DNA of 64,000 bases from Enterobacillus tribolii. GTDB taxonomy: Bacteria > Pseudomonadota > Gammaproteobacteria > Enterobacterales > Enterobacteriaceae. The notes under the pieces are model-generated. The model did no database searches and was not told where the DNA came from. It saw nothing but the letters and a program-made list of their open reading frames with translations. This document shows positions 21,429 to 31,675 of the stretch, piece after piece. The DNA lies in the NCBI RefSeq assembly GCF_003363015.1, contig NZ_QRAP01000003.1, forward strand, positions 366,476 to 430,475. Direction: 5' to 3'. The first letter of the stretch is position 1, and each line of letters opens with the position of its first letter. The position numbers and the translations under genes are program-made.

Positions 21429-22511
21429 ATGAAATTTAATTTTTTGATCTTTTTTCTTTTAGTAGGACTTCTAGGAATTTTCCTACCCTACAACTATGCT
21501 TTCGGCGCACCCGAGCCGGAACAACCCTTGCCTTTGCCTCCATCTTTACATTCATCCCGCTCAACGCTGAAGCCGCCGACCATTTCCCAGCAAGAAGACA
21601 ACCAGCTGGAAGCCATTACGCTCTACCTCACGATCATTCGTGAAGATGATAAAAACAGTTGGGCGCCTTACCAGTTAGCGTCGGCGCTGGCATCAAAAGG
21701 CCAACGTGAAATGGCGGAACGTTACCTGAAAATGAGTTCTCAGCGCGGGTTATGGTATTACTACAATCTGCTGGAAGATCCCGCGTTCAACAATATGCGC
21801 GACTCTGCAATATTCCAGCAGGTGTTGGCAGAAACCAAAGAGCGTTATCAGCAGCAGGCACAGCGCTACGAAGCTAAATCGTTTGATACCGTACCGTCCG
21901 GTAAAGCGCCGCCAAACGGCTGGCCGGTTATCATCTACCTGCATAACTTCGGCGACTCGGCGCGCGTCAACGATGATAAAAAAGCGTTTTACCGGCAAAT
22001 GGGTTACGTTTACATCGAAATCAACGGCACGCAAATGCTGTCCGAGAACTCTTTCCGCTGGTCAACGTACAATGCAGAAAGCACGCAGCAGGCGGTGCAG
22101 AACAGCCTGACGGAGGTAGCGCAGAAAACACCGCTGAACCGCCGGCAGGTGTATTTGATCGGCCGCGGGCAAGGAGCCCTGCACGCCGCGAATCTGTTGG
22201 CTAAGTATCCCAAGGATTATGCCGGAGGGATGATCATCTCCCCCTACGGAAAGATAAAGTCAGAAAGTCACACGGACGCTAAAGACAAGAGGTTGTTTTT
22301 TGTCACGTTCAACGAGCAGGAATCGCTGTCCCGGGATTACATCAGCAACTTCAAGCGTATTTTTACGCCTCACAACCATGTCTACGAAGGCCGCTACACG
22401 GCTGACGCGGATAACATGAAGCTTTGGAACGAGCGTTTTTATCACCCGCTGATGTGGCTCACCGGCACGGGTAATATGCCGGCCGCGCCCAATATTCACC
22501 GCGACTCATAA
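21429..22511 (+). CDS. Exported alpha/beta-hydrolase-like protein lacking the serine nucleophile
   Basis: I do not recognise a named gene. The 360 residues begin with a signal peptide or anchor (hydrophobic 5-19, possible cleavage after YAFGA near 27). A proline-rich linker follows, then a helical stretch at about 56-104 resembling one TPR-type repeat (SWAPYQLASALASKGQREMAERYLKM, broken by a gap). From about 163 the sequence reads as an alpha/beta hydrolase: strand plus oxyanion-type loop VIIYLHNFGD (167-176), and the strand-elbow-helix VYLIGRGQGALHAANLLAKYP. The elbow, normally G-x-S-x-G, is G245-R-G247-Q-G249, so the nucleophile position is glycine. H339 could be the equivalent of the catalytic histidine. 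Probably an enzymatically dead or repurposed periplasmic protein. Confidence 0.6.
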   Translation: MKFNFLIFFLLVGLLGIFLPYNYAFGAPEPEQPLPLPPSLHSSRSTLKPPTISQQEDNQLEAITLYLTIIREDDKNSWAPYQLASALASKGQREMAERYLKMSSQRGLWYYYNLLEDPAFNNMRDSAIFQQVLAETKERYQQQAQRYEAKSFDTVPSGKAPPNGWPVIIYLHNFGDSARVNDDKKAFYRQMGYVYIEINGTQMLSENSFRWSTYNAESTQQAVQNSLTEVAQKTPLNRRQVYLIGRGQGALHAANLLAKYPKDYAGGMIISPYGKIKSESHTDAKDKRLFFVTFNEQESLSRDYISNFKRIFTPHNHVYEGRYTADADNMKLWNERFYHPLMWLTGTGNMPAAPNIHRDS

Positions 22512-22538
22512 AAAAAGGAAAGACCTCGCGATCTTTCC
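22510..22538 (-). terminator. adeP terminator, shared with the convergent gene
   Basis: GGAAAGA (22517-22523) and TCTTTCC (22532-22538) pair. On the minus strand the stem is followed by seven Ts (22516-22510), giving a strong terminator for the permease gene. It also lies just after the stop at 22511 of the convergent gene. Confidence 0.85.
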
Positions 22539-22560
22539 CTCTCATTCCCGCCCGCAGCAC

Positions 22561-23898
22561 TCAGTGTGCGTCAACGAATACAATCTTCAGTATAAACAAC
22601 AGCGCTACCACAACCACGCACGGACTAATTTCACGCCAGCGTCCGGTTCCCAGCTTCATAATGCAATAAGCAATAAAGCCCAGGGCAATACCTTCAGTAA
22701 TCGAGAAGCTGAACGGCATCATCACCGCGGTGATAAAAGCCGGAACGGATTCCGTTAAGTCGCTCCACTTCACGCGCGCCAGGCTGGAGGTCATCAGCAC
22801 GCCGACGTAAATCAACGCCCCGGCGGCGGCATAAGACGGCACCATTCCCGCCAAAGGCGACAGGAACATCACCAGCAGGAACAAAATACCGACTACGACA
22901 GCCATCAGCCCGGTACGTCCGCCCACGGAAACACCCGATGTGCTTTCAATATAGGCGGTTACGGAGGAGGTGCCGATAAACGAACCGACGACGGAGCTGA
23001 TGCTGTCTACAAACAGCGCCTGCTTCATGCGCGGGAATTTCCCTTCGCTGTCCGCCAGGCCCGCTTTATCGGTCACGCCGATCAGGGTGCCGGAAGAGTC
23101 GAACAGGTTAACCAGCATAAAGGAGAAAATCACCCCGGCCAGCCCGATATCCAACGCGCCCATCAGATCCACCTGACCCACCACGTTGCTCACGCTGGGC
23201 GGCATGGAGAAAATACCGCTGTAATGCACATCGCCCAACGCCCAGCCAATCAGCGTAGTAACGACGATGGAAATCAGCACCGCCGCATGAATATTGCGCG
23301 AAGCTAAAATTACGATGATAAAGAAGCCCAGCGCCCCCAGCAGCACTTCGTGGGAAGCCAGGTTGCCGATCATCACCAGCGTATCTTTGTTAGGGATGAT
23401 GATACCGGCGTTTTTCAGCCCCATCATGGCGATAAACAAACCGATACCGCTGGTTATCCCCACGCGCAGGCTAAGCGGAATATTCGCGATCATCCAGTAA
23501 CGGATACGGAACAGCGTCAGCAAAAACAGGCCGACGGCGCCCCAGAAAATCGCGCCCATCCCCACCTGCCAGGACAACCCCATGGCGCTCACGACCACAA
23601 AAGCAAAGAATGCGTTCAGGCCCATCGCCGGCGCCAGCGCAACCGGCAGGTTAGCCAGCAGCCCCATAAAAATACTGCCGAAAGCAGCGATAATGCAGGT
23701 AGTAACGAATACTGCCTGGGTGTCCATTCCCGCAACGCCGAGGATCTGCGGGTTGACGAACACAATGTAAACCATCGTTAAAAAGGTCGTCAGGCCAGCG
23801 ATCACTTCCGTACGTACGGTCGTACCGTGTTCCTGTAGTTTAAACAAGCGCTCGAACAGTCCCTGACCCTGAGCTGGGGTAATGGATGAATTATTCAT
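22561..23898 (-). CDS. adeP: Adenine permease, NCS2/AzgA subfamily
   Basis: Proton-coupled purine-base importer of the inner membrane. The 445 residues equal E. coli AdeP (YieG); AdeQ (YicO) is a close paralogue. The start MNNSSITPAQGQGLFERLFKL is followed by the AzgA signature TVRTEVIAGLTTFLTMVYIVFVNP. About a dozen hydrophobic segments and the substrate motifs PAMGLNAFFAF, LVNLFDSSGTLIG and GTSSVTAYIESTSGV are present. The position after yieE-yieF fits yieG, while the divergent adenine deaminase recalls the yicO-yicP pair of E. coli. I call it adeP by synteny, with AdeQ as alternative. It has its own terminator. Confidence 0.88.
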   Translation of the reverse strand: MNNSSITPAQGQGLFERLFKLQEHGTTVRTEVIAGLTTFLTMVYIVFVNPQILGVAGMDTQAVFVTTCIIAAFGSIFMGLLANLPVALAPAMGLNAFFAFVVVSAMGLSWQVGMGAIFWGAVGLFLLTLFRIRYWMIANIPLSLRVGITSGIGLFIAMMGLKNAGIIIPNKDTLVMIGNLASHEVLLGALGFFIIVILASRNIHAAVLISIVVTTLIGWALGDVHYSGIFSMPPSVSNVVGQVDLMGALDIGLAGVIFSFMLVNLFDSSGTLIGVTDKAGLADSEGKFPRMKQALFVDSISSVVGSFIGTSSVTAYIESTSGVSVGGRTGLMAVVVGILFLLVMFLSPLAGMVPSYAAAGALIYVGVLMTSSLARVKWSDLTESVPAFITAVMMPFSFSITEGIALGFIAYCIMKLGTGRWREISPCVVVVALLFILKIVFVDAH

Positions 23899-24120
23899 AC
23901 TGTTTAAAATCCGAGTGGATATTGGCTTTGGGAGGGTATCCTATACCAAAAGTTGTCAATATTGATGCTCGTCACAAATCTTTTTTTACCGTTTGTTTGT
24001 TTCTAAATTAATTGAGCGGCCTCACACTGACAGTTTCATTTCACGCGCTAAACTCAAAATCAACGATAATATCCTTAAATATCAAATTGATAATTTTATT
24101 ATCAAATAGAGAAAAACACG

Positions 24121-25881
24121 ATGAATGATAAAACATCGCGCCGAACGCAATCGCTTTCGCGCGAAGACATGATTGCACTTTTAGCCGTTTCCCGCAGAGA
24201 AAGACCTGCGGATGTCATTATCGAGAATGTCCGTATTCTTGATGTGATTAACGGCGGCGATATTCCCGGCCCGATCGTTATCAGCGGAGAGTCCGTCGCC
24301 GGTATCGGTCCGGATTACGAAGGCGCGCCGGCTATAGAACGCATTGACGCCGGCGGCGCCGTGGCGGTGCCCGGTTTCATTGACGCGCATCTGCATATTG
24401 AGTCCAGTATGATGACGCCGATGGCGTTTGAGAGCGCTACGTTGCCGCTCGGCGTCACCAGTATCGTCTGTGATCCTCATGAAATTATTAACGTTATGGG
24501 GGAGGAGGGGCTGGAGTGGTTTTTGCGTTGCGCAGAGCAGGCGCAGCAGAATCAGTTTATTCAAATCAGTTCCTGCGTACCGGCTTTAGCGGGCAGCGAC
24601 GTCAACGGCGCGGAATTTCCCCTGGAGCGGATGCTGCGTTACCGTAACCATCCCCACGTGCTCGGCTTAGCGGAAATGATGGACTACCCCGCCGTTATTG
24701 CCGGCGATGCCGCGACGCTGGATAAACTGGACGCTTTCCGCGATCTGACGCTGGACGGCCATTGCCCGATGCTGAGCGGTAAATCCCTGAATGCCTATAT
24801 CGCCGCCGGTATCGAAAACTGCCATGAGACGCTGGCGGCCGAGGAAGGCAGGGAGAAGCTCTCACTGGGCATGGCGCTGATGATTCGCGAAGGCTCTGCC
24901 GCACGTAACCTGAACGCGCTGGCGCCGCTGGTTACCGAATTCAGCAGCCCGCAATGCATGCTGTGTACCGATGACCGTAACCCGTGGGAGATTGCCCATG
25001 AAGGCCATATTGATTCGATGATCCGTCGCCTGATCCAGCAATACCACGTTGCGCCGCACGTTGCCTATCGTGTTGCCAGTTGGTCGCCGGCGCAGCATTT
25101 CGGCCTGCGGCGTTTGGGGCTGATTGCTCCCGGTAAAAAAGCGGATATCGTCTTGTTGGACGACGTTCGTCAGGTGAAAATCCGCCGGGTGATTGCTGGT
25201 GGACGCACGGTGGAGCCGGAACAATTGCGTGACGGCTGTGCGTCCCGCCAGGCAGCAAGCAATCCTCCCCTGCATAACACCATCGATCGTCATCCGCTCA
25301 GTGCGCAGGATCTTACGCTGCCGTTGCAGGCGGGCAAACATTATCACGCAATTCAAATCGTCGCCAATGAGCTGATTACCCATAATCTGGACGTCGCATG
25401 GGACGGTAAACGTTTTGATAGCCCGGATATAAGCCGGATTGCCGTCATGGAGCGCTATGGCAAAAACCTTCCCCCGGCGCTGGGGCTATTGCAGGGGTTC
25501 GGGCTGACCAAAGGCGCCATGGCGGCCAGCGTCAGCCACGACAGTCACAACCTGGTGGTTATCGGCCAAAATGCAGCAGAGATGGCGTTAGCGGTAAACC
25601 GGCTGATATCCGGCGGCGGCGGGCTATGCGTCGTCTATGACGGAGAAGTGCAAAGCCATTTACCCCTGCCGATTGCAGGATTGGTGAGTGACCGCTCCGC
25701 CGCTGAAATTGCGGATGCCATTGATTCACTCAAAGCCGCCTGCCGCACATGTGGGGTAACACTGGACGAACCCTTTATCCAAATGGCGTTTTTGTCGCTG
25801 CCGGTCATTCCGTCATTAAAACTCACTAGTTTAGGGTTATTTGATGTGACACGGTTTCATTTTATTGAAACAACGGTTTAG
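24121..25881 (+). CDS. ade: Adenine deaminase
   Basis: Amidohydrolase that deaminates adenine to hypoxanthine and ammonia, feeding purine salvage. Length is 586 residues (E. coli YicP 588). The two metal-binding histidines are H90 and H92 in [13 protein letters not shown], and further ligands are in CDPHEIINV and [20 protein letters not shown] and the adenine-deaminase C-terminal domain with [18 protein letters not shown] follow. The gene diverges from the adenine permease across 222 bases, an arrangement that couples uptake and use. No PurR-type palindrome is evident in that gap. The ribosome site is weak (AGAGAAAAACACG before ATG). Confidence 0.95.
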   Translation: MNDKTSRRTQSLSREDMIALLAVSRRERPADVIIENVRILDVINGGDIPGPIVISGESVAGIGPDYEGAPAIERIDAGGAVAVPGFIDAHLHIESSMMTPMAFESATLPLGVTSIVCDPHEIINVMGEEGLEWFLRCAEQAQQNQFIQISSCVPALAGSDVNGAEFPLERMLRYRNHPHVLGLAEMMDYPAVIAGDAATLDKLDAFRDLTLDGHCPMLSGKSLNAYIAAGIENCHETLAAEEGREKLSLGMALMIREGSAARNLNALAPLVTEFSSPQCMLCTDDRNPWEIAHEGHIDSMIRRLIQQYHVAPHVAYRVASWSPAQHFGLRRLGLIAPGKKADIVLLDDVRQVKIRRVIAGGRTVEPEQLRDGCASRQAASNPPLHNTIDRHPLSAQDLTLPLQAGKHYHAIQIVANELITHNLDVAWDGKRFDSPDISRIAVMERYGKNLPPALGLLQGFGLTKGAMAASVSHDSHNLVVIGQNAAEMALAVNRLISGGGGLCVVYDGEVQSHLPLPIAGLVSDRSAAEIADAIDSLKAACRTCGVTLDEPFIQMAFLSLPVIPSLKLTSLGLFDVTRFHFIETTV

Positions 25882-25901
25882 AATGGACCTTGGTTTAGCC
25901 C

Positions 25902-25926
25902 GCGGATCGTCCCTCTGGCGATCCGC
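25902..25926 (+). other. Hairpin between ade and yieH
   Basis: Perfect 8-base arms GCGGATCG (25902-25909) and CGATCCGC (25919-25926) lie in the 65-base gap between ade and yieH. No T run follows, so read-through into yieH is likely; it may be a processing or stabilising element. Confidence 0.55.
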
Positions 25927-25946
25927 CTGACTGACAAGGAAATACC

Positions 25947-26615
25947 GTGAAACAAGTGAACTGCATTTTCTTCGACTGTGACGGCACCCTGGTTGACAGC
26001 GAATTACTGTGCAGCAAGGCATATGTCCATATGTTTGCACATTACGGCGTACATTTACCGCTGGAGCAAACGTTTAAAGAGTTCAAAGGCATCAAGCTGT
26101 ACGAAATCATCGATCGGGTGCGCGCCCGCCATCCGTTTACGGCCACGCAGGATGAGCTGGAAGTGCTGTACCGTCAGGAAGTCGCCCGCTTGTTTGACAC
26201 CGAACTTGAAGCCATTGCACATGCCGACGAGCTGTTGGCGCAGGTAAATGTCCCCATGTGCATCACCTCAAACGGGCCGGTAAGCAAAATGCAACACTCG
26301 CTGGGAATGACCGGCATGCTGCACTACTTCGGCGATCATCTTTACAGCGGATACGACATTCAGAGCTGGAAGCCTGAGCCGGATCTGATGTACTACGCGG
26401 CAAAAGGCATGGGCGTCAACGTCAGTGAATGCATTCTGGTTGATGACTCGCCACACGGCGCACATGCCGGCATCGCCGCCGGAATGCCGGTGTTCTATTT
26501 CTGCGCCGACGAGCATAATCCGCCCATCGATCACCCGCTGGTCACTACCTTCCACGATCTGCGCGAACTGCCGGCATTGTGGAAAGAAAAGGGGTGGTCG
26601 CTTACCACCGGCTAA
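25947..26615 (+). CDS. yieH: HAD-superfamily phosphatase YieH (6-phosphogluconate phosphatase)
   Basis: A 222-residue HAD phosphatase with subclass I cap. Motif I FFDCDGTLVDSE has nucleophile D10 and acid D12. Motif II is CITSNGP, motif III the lysine in SWKPEPDLM, and motif IV ILVDDSPHGAHAG. It aligns along its whole length with E. coli YieH, reported to act on 6-phosphogluconate and purine-related phosphates. In E. coli it also lies next to yieG; here ade is inserted between. The stop codon (26613-26615) directly abuts the stop of the convergent permease gene, with no base between. Confidence 0.93.
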   Translation: MKQVNCIFFDCDGTLVDSELLCSKAYVHMFAHYGVHLPLEQTFKEFKGIKLYEIIDRVRARHPFTATQDELEVLYRQEVARLFDTELEAIAHADELLAQVNVPMCITSNGPVSKMQHSLGMTGMLHYFGDHLYSGYDIQSWKPEPDLMYYAAKGMGVNVSECILVDDSPHGAHAGIAAGMPVFYFCADEHNPPIDHPLVTTFHDLRELPALWKEKGWSLTTG

Positions 26616-27356
26616 TCAGCTCGCCGGCATTGCCGGCTTATTCTGCCACCAGCGCCGCCGGCTTTCCGTTTTTACGCCGGCGGGAGCAAAACGCCGGTTT
26701 AATCCGCTTGCCACCACGTCCAGCAGCAGACACATCACGAAGTAAACGGCGGCAACAAACAGGAAAACTTCCATGGGATAAACCATGCTGCGGTTATTCA
26801 CCTGCGTAGCAAGGAAGGTCAGCTCGCCCACGCCGACGATATAGGCCAGCGACGTGTCTTTAATTAACGCAATCCACTGATTAATAAAAGAAGGCACCAT
26901 CATCCGCAGCGCCTGCGGCAACACCACGAACCACAGCACCTGCCAGCGATTAAAACCCAGGGAAAGCCCGGCCTGCCACTGGCCGCCACCGATCGCCGTA
27001 ATGCCGGCGCTGACCGCATGGGCCAGATACGCGGAGGCAATCAGCGTCAGCGCGCACACAACGGTAGTGATTTCGGGAATATCCACGCCAAATACGATGG
27101 GCAGCAGAAAGTAAGTCCAGAAAATCAGCATGATAACCGGGATAGCGCGGAAAAAGCCAAGCACCATCGCCAGCAGACCACTCACCCAGCCGCGCGACAT
27201 CGCCAGCAAAATCCCCAGCAACGTGCCCAACAGCGCCGACGCAACGCCGGCAATCAGGCTGATAACCAGCGTCAGCGCCGCGCCGCCCAGCGGACCGTCA
27301 GGGTATTGCCCCCACAGCATATAGCCGAGGTTGTCATGAATAACGGTAAAGTCCAT
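26616..27356 (-). CDS. Amino-acid ABC transporter permease (second)
   Basis: A 246-residue inner-membrane subunit of a polar-amino-acid ABC importer of the GltK/HisM type. Hydrophobic segments and the cytoplasmic EAA-type loop (SAGITAIGGGQWQAGLSLGFNRWQVLWFVVLPQALRMM, read with its central glycine) show the family. The protein ends PAMPAS. It follows the other permease with 1 base between frames and closes the operon; its stop touches yieH. No ATPase gene accompanies it. The substrate is likely an acidic or small polar amino acid, from the binding-protein type only. Confidence 0.87.
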   Translation of the reverse strand: MDFTVIHDNLGYMLWGQYPDGPLGGAALTLVISLIAGVASALLGTLLGILLAMSRGWVSGLLAMVLGFFRAIPVIMLIFWTYFLLPIVFGVDIPEITTVVCALTLIASAYLAHAVSAGITAIGGGQWQAGLSLGFNRWQVLWFVVLPQALRMMVPSFINQWIALIKDTSLAYIVGVGELTFLATQVNNRSMVYPMEVFLFVAAVYFVMCLLLDVVASGLNRRFAPAGVKTESRRRWWQNKPAMPAS

Positions 27357-27357
27357 C

Positions 27358-28098
27358 TCAGTAATTCCCCCTCACCCGGCGACGCTGCTGATGCCACATT
27401 CCCCAACCTTCCATCAGCGCGATAATCAGTACATACAACAGGGTTGCCACGCCAAAAGCCTGGAAAGTTTTCAGCGTTTCGGTTTCCACCTGGCGTGAGG
27501 CATATGACAGCTCAGCTACGCCGATCGCCATCGTCAGCGATGAGTTTTTAATGATATTCATGTACTGCCCGAGCAACGGCGGTAAAGCGATTTTAACTGC
27601 CTGCGGCAACACCACGTAACGCATGCTTTGCCAGGCGCTCAACCCCAGCGCCTGAGCGGCATATTTCTGCCCGCGCGCCACACCGCGCACGCCGGCTCGG
27701 ATTTCTTCAGCGACAAAAGCCGCAGAGTAAAGCGTCAGCCCGAACAATCCGGCCAGAAACTCAAACGACGGCCAGGCCAGCGTCCACCCGGCGATGATCT
27801 GCTCATGGGGCGTATTCAGCCACTGCATTAACCCGGACGGCAGCAGCTGACCTGCGCCGAAATACCAGAAGAACAGTTGTACCAACAGCGGCGTATTGCG
27901 AAATACCGAACTGTAAGCCACCACGGGCAGGCTTAAACCGCGGTGGTTGCTGTCACGCAGGGCGGCAAGCGCCAGCCCCAGCAAGGTGGAAAAGAAAATG
28001 GCGCAGACGGAAATGACCAGCGTAATAAGAAAGCCGGACCACAACCACTCCAGATACTGCGGAGCGAGCACCCATGCGTAAAACGAGTCCCAATTCAT
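27358..28098 (-). CDS. Amino-acid ABC transporter permease (first)
   Basis: A 246-residue permease of the GltJ/HisQ type. It opens MNWDSFYAWVLAPQYLEWLWSG, has the VFRNTPLLVQLFFWYFG segment and an EAA loop (EEIRAGVRGVARGQKYAAQALGLSAWQ) that should contact an ATPase. With its equally sized partner it would form the heterodimeric channel. It lies 70 bases downstream of the binding-protein gene. The cognate ATPase must come from elsewhere in the genome or be shared with another importer. Confidence 0.87.
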   Translation of the reverse strand: MNWDSFYAWVLAPQYLEWLWSGFLITLVISVCAIFFSTLLGLALAALRDSNHRGLSLPVVAYSSVFRNTPLLVQLFFWYFGAGQLLPSGLMQWLNTPHEQIIAGWTLAWPSFEFLAGLFGLTLYSAAFVAEEIRAGVRGVARGQKYAAQALGLSAWQSMRYVVLPQAVKIALPPLLGQYMNIIKNSSLTMAIGVAELSYASRQVETETLKTFQAFGVATLLYVLIIALMEGWGMWHQQRRRVRGNY

Positions 28099-28168
28099 GG
28101 CGTTGCCTGAAACGTAAAATGCGCAGCCTTACGCTGCGCAACAGAGGAAAACCGGCTAACCGCGTCGG

Positions 28169-29002
28169 TTACAGCTTACTGACATCCACCGGCGCGACTT
28201 TAAAATCACCACGCGGCTGGGCTGACTTGGTATCCGGCCCGAACCAACGGTCGTAAATCTTCACCAGCTCGCCGGAGCTTTCGAGGCCATTCAATACCTC
28301 ATTAACCTTGCCGGTCAACCGATCCTCGCCCTTCGGCAAACCGATGCCCTGATACTCTTTGGTGATGCTGAAAGGGGAAATTTCAAAATCCGCCTTCTGC
28401 GCTTCCGGCACGTTCGCCAGCAAACCAACCAGTTTGGCGTCGTCCTGCGTTATGGCCTGTACGTTACCGTTACGCAGCGCGGCGAAAGCCAGCGGCGTAT
28501 CGTCATAAGAAATCACCTTCGCGTCGGGGTACTTATTACGCAGGGTAATTTCCTGTACCGTGCCTTTATCCGCGCCGATACGCAGCTTGGCGATATCATC
28601 GGGTTGCTTCAGCACGCCTTTGCGGGCAATAAATTTCTGTCCGGTACGGAAATAGGGTTCGCTAAAGTTCACCTCTTTCGCCCGTTCAGCGGTAATAGTG
28701 AAGTTAGCGGCAATCAGATCCACCTTTTTAGACACCAGCAGCGGAATCCGGTTAGCTGGGTTCGTCGGGCGCAGCTCAACCTTCACGCCCAGCGCTTTGC
28801 CGATTTCATTCGCCACATCTACGTCATAACCCACCAGCTTGTGCGTTTGCGGATCAACAAAGCCGAACGGCGGATTGCTGTCAAACACGGCGATTTTAAC
28901 CACGCCCGCTTTTTGAATGTCATCAAGCTTGTCGGCCTGCGCCAGGCCGGATACGCCGATCAACCCGGCCAGCAGGGTGACGGATAATGCGAATCTTTTC
29001 AT
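28169..29002 (-). CDS. Periplasmic amino-acid-binding protein of the ABC transporter
   Basis: A 277-residue class-3 solute-binding protein. The signal peptide ends QADKLDD with likely cleavage after QA at about residue 23. The mature protein shows the family motifs KIAVFDSNPPFGFVD, GYDVDVANEIGKALG, RIPLLVSKKVDLIAANFTIT and VNFSEPYFRTGQKF. The ligand arginine is expected in the segment R-x-G-A-D-K-G-T (LRIGADKGT region). It is the first gene of the three-gene operon, with AGGAGCCTT as ribosome site. The ligand is probably a polar amino acid; this is inference. Confidence 0.88.
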   Translation of the reverse strand: MKRFALSVTLLAGLIGVSGLAQADKLDDIQKAGVVKIAVFDSNPPFGFVDPQTHKLVGYDVDVANEIGKALGVKVELRPTNPANRIPLLVSKKVDLIAANFTITAERAKEVNFSEPYFRTGQKFIARKGVLKQPDDIAKLRIGADKGTVQEITLRNKYPDAKVISYDDTPLAFAALRNGNVQAITQDDAKLVGLLANVPEAQKADFEISPFSITKEYQGIGLPKGEDRLTGKVNEVLNGLESSGELVKIYDRWFGPDTKSAQPRGDFKVAPVDVSKL

Positions 29003-29128
29003 GAAGGCTCCTAACTCTCTGATGTTCAGTAATTATCTGCGGACAGTTCAGGTAACTTACGCTCAGCATGCATAGAGCCGGAAATAATATAAAATGATAT
29101 GAATATAACCTTTGGTTTCATCAATAAG

Positions 29129-29173
29129 AAAAGCCCCCGGAAACCAGCAAATTAGCGGCGTCCGGGGGCTTTT
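29129..29173 (-). terminator. phoU terminator
   Basis: Thirteen-base arms AAAAGCCCCCGGA (29129-29141) and TCCGGGGGCTTTT (29161-29173) form a long stem with a 19-base loop. The run of T on the minus strand ends transcription from phoU; the stem is symmetrical and would also work on the plus strand. Confidence 0.85.
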
Positions 29174-29213
29174 ACATATGATTAATGCCCCATCTTATTC
29201 TTAAAACAGAATG

Positions 29214-29942
29214 TTATGTGGACGGGTTGTTGTCCTTAGCCAGGAGTCTGTCCAGCGCATCGCCGCCAAGATGACGGAAATCCTGCCCTTTGACGAAATA
29301 AAAAATAAATTCGCAGATATTTTGGCAGCGATCGCCGATGCGCTCAATGGAGCGGGCGCAGAACAGCGCGGTCAGTACGCTGGGAATGGTGCGAGAGTCT
29401 TCCATCATGTAGGTCATCAGCTGACGCACGATGCCTTCATATTCCTGATCAACCTTCCTGTCTTCACGGTAGATACGGATCGCCTCGTCCAAATCCATAC
29501 GCGCAAAGGCGTCCAGTACATCATGCAGCATCTGAACGGTATGACGCCCCAGCGACTCCAGGCTGACCAGCAGCGGCTGATGCTGCTGGGAAAACTTTTC
29601 CAGCGCGGTACGGCAAATTTTATCCGCCACGTCGCCGATGCGCTCCAGCTCGGAAATCGTTTTGATTATCGCCATCACCAGGCGCAAATCGCTGGCGGTA
29701 GGCTGCCGCTTGGCGATAATTTTCACGCAGGCCTCATCAATAGCGACCTCCATCATGTTGACCTTACTGTCGCCTTCGATAACGCGCTTAGCCAGCTCGG
29801 CGTCCTGATTGTGCATCGCAGTGATGGCGTCGGTCAGCTGTTGCTCCACCAATCCGCCCATGCGCATCACCTGGGTACGGATATGCTCCAGTTCCGCATT
29901 GAACTGGCCGGAAATATGCTTGTTTAAGTTCAGGTTATCCAT
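29214..29942 (-). CDS. phoU: Phosphate signalling protein PhoU
   Basis: Negative regulator linking the PstSCAB transporter to the PhoR-PhoB two-component system. The frame is open to 30038, but the family begins at the ATG at 29942 ([19 protein letters not shown]), giving 242 residues against 241 in E. coli. The two three-helix PhoU repeats carry metal-binding clusters ([11 protein letters not shown] in the first, [15 protein letters not shown] in the second). It is the last gene of pstSCAB-phoU, 13 bases after pstB, and ends at its own terminator. Confidence 0.97.
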   Translation of the reverse strand: MDNLNLNKHISGQFNAELEHIRTQVMRMGGLVEQQLTDAITAMHNQDAELAKRVIEGDSKVNMMEVAIDEACVKIIAKRQPTASDLRLVMAIIKTISELERIGDVADKICRTALEKFSQQHQPLLVSLESLGRHTVQMLHDVLDAFARMDLDEAIRIYREDRKVDQEYEGIVRQLMTYMMEDSRTIPSVLTALFCARSIERIGDRCQNICEFIFYFVKGQDFRHLGGDALDRLLAKDNNPST

Positions 29943-29955
29943 CTTATCTCTCTCA

Positions 29956-30786
<831 letters not shown>

Positions 30787-31674
30787 TTAGTATTTCTTTT
30801 TAGCGAACAGCACGCGCGCCAGAATGTTCAGCAACAACACGCACAACGTAATCAACAGTACGCCGGCCCAGGCCAGTTGCTGCCATTCGGAGAACGGACT
30901 CATCGCGAATTTGAAAATCGTTACCGGCAGGTTAGCCAGCGGCTGCATCATGTCCGTGCTCCAGAACTGATTGGACAGGGACGTAAACAACAGCGGCGCG
31001 GTTTCCCCGGCGATGCGGGCAATCGCCAGCAACACGCCGGTGAGAATGCCCGACACGGACGCCTTCAGCGTAATGGCGGAAATCATCTTCCACTTTGGCG
31101 TACCTAACGCATAGGCCGCTTCACGCAGACTATCGGGCACCAGTTTGAGCATGTTTTCCGTCGTACGGATAACGATCGGGATCTGCAACAGCGCCAGGGC
31201 AATCACGCCCGCCCAGCCGGAGAAGTGCTGCATTTTCGCCACCACGATGGTGTAAACGAACAGCCCGACGACGATAGACGGCGCGGAAAGCAAAATATCG
31301 TTGATAAACCGGGTGACGGAAGCCAGCCAGGATTTACGCCCGTACTCCGCCAGATAAATGCCGGCCATGATGCCAAGCGGCGTACCAAATACGGTCGCCC
31401 ACAGGATCAACAGGCCGCTGCCCGCCAGCGCATTCGCCAGCCCGCCGCCCGCTGTGTTCGGCGGCGGCGTCATTTCGGTAAACAGCGCCAGCGACATACC
31501 GTCCATGCCGCGGGTCACGGTGGATACCAGGATCCAGATTAACCAGAACAGACCGAAGGCCATGGTCGCCATCGACATCATCAGGGCAATGCGGTTTTTA
31601 TTGCGCCGCCATGCCTGCATCTTGCGGCGGGAATCGTCCACTACTTGTGCGTTTTGCATATCCATCGTCGCCAT
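30787..31674 (-). CDS. pstA: Phosphate ABC transporter permease PstA
   Basis: One of two channel subunits of the phosphate importer. The ATG at 31674 ([12 protein letters not shown]) gives 295 residues, near the E. coli 296; AAGGGCGTTAAC just upstream is the ribosome site, overlapping the end of pstC. About six membrane segments are present, and the EAA loop [29 protein letters not shown] binds PstB. The conserved arginine and glutamate needed for transport fall in helices that are intact here. Confidence 0.96.
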   Translation of the reverse strand: MATMDMQNAQVVDDSRRKMQAWRRNKNRIALMMSMATMAFGLFWLIWILVSTVTRGMDGMSLALFTEMTPPPNTAGGGLANALAGSGLLILWATVFGTPLGIMAGIYLAEYGRKSWLASVTRFINDILLSAPSIVVGLFVYTIVVAKMQHFSGWAGVIALALLQIPIVIRTTENMLKLVPDSLREAAYALGTPKWKMISAITLKASVSGILTGVLLAIARIAGETAPLLFTSLSNQFWSTDMMQPLANLPVTIFKFAMSPFSEWQQLAWAGVLLITLCVLLLNILARVLFAKKKY

Positions 31675-31675
31675 G

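Noticed and set aside
23899..24120. Possible purine riboswitch or PurR box between adeP and ade
   Set aside because: No conserved purine-aptamer core and no CGCAAACGTTTGC-like palindrome can be seen; only AT-rich promoter-like sequence.
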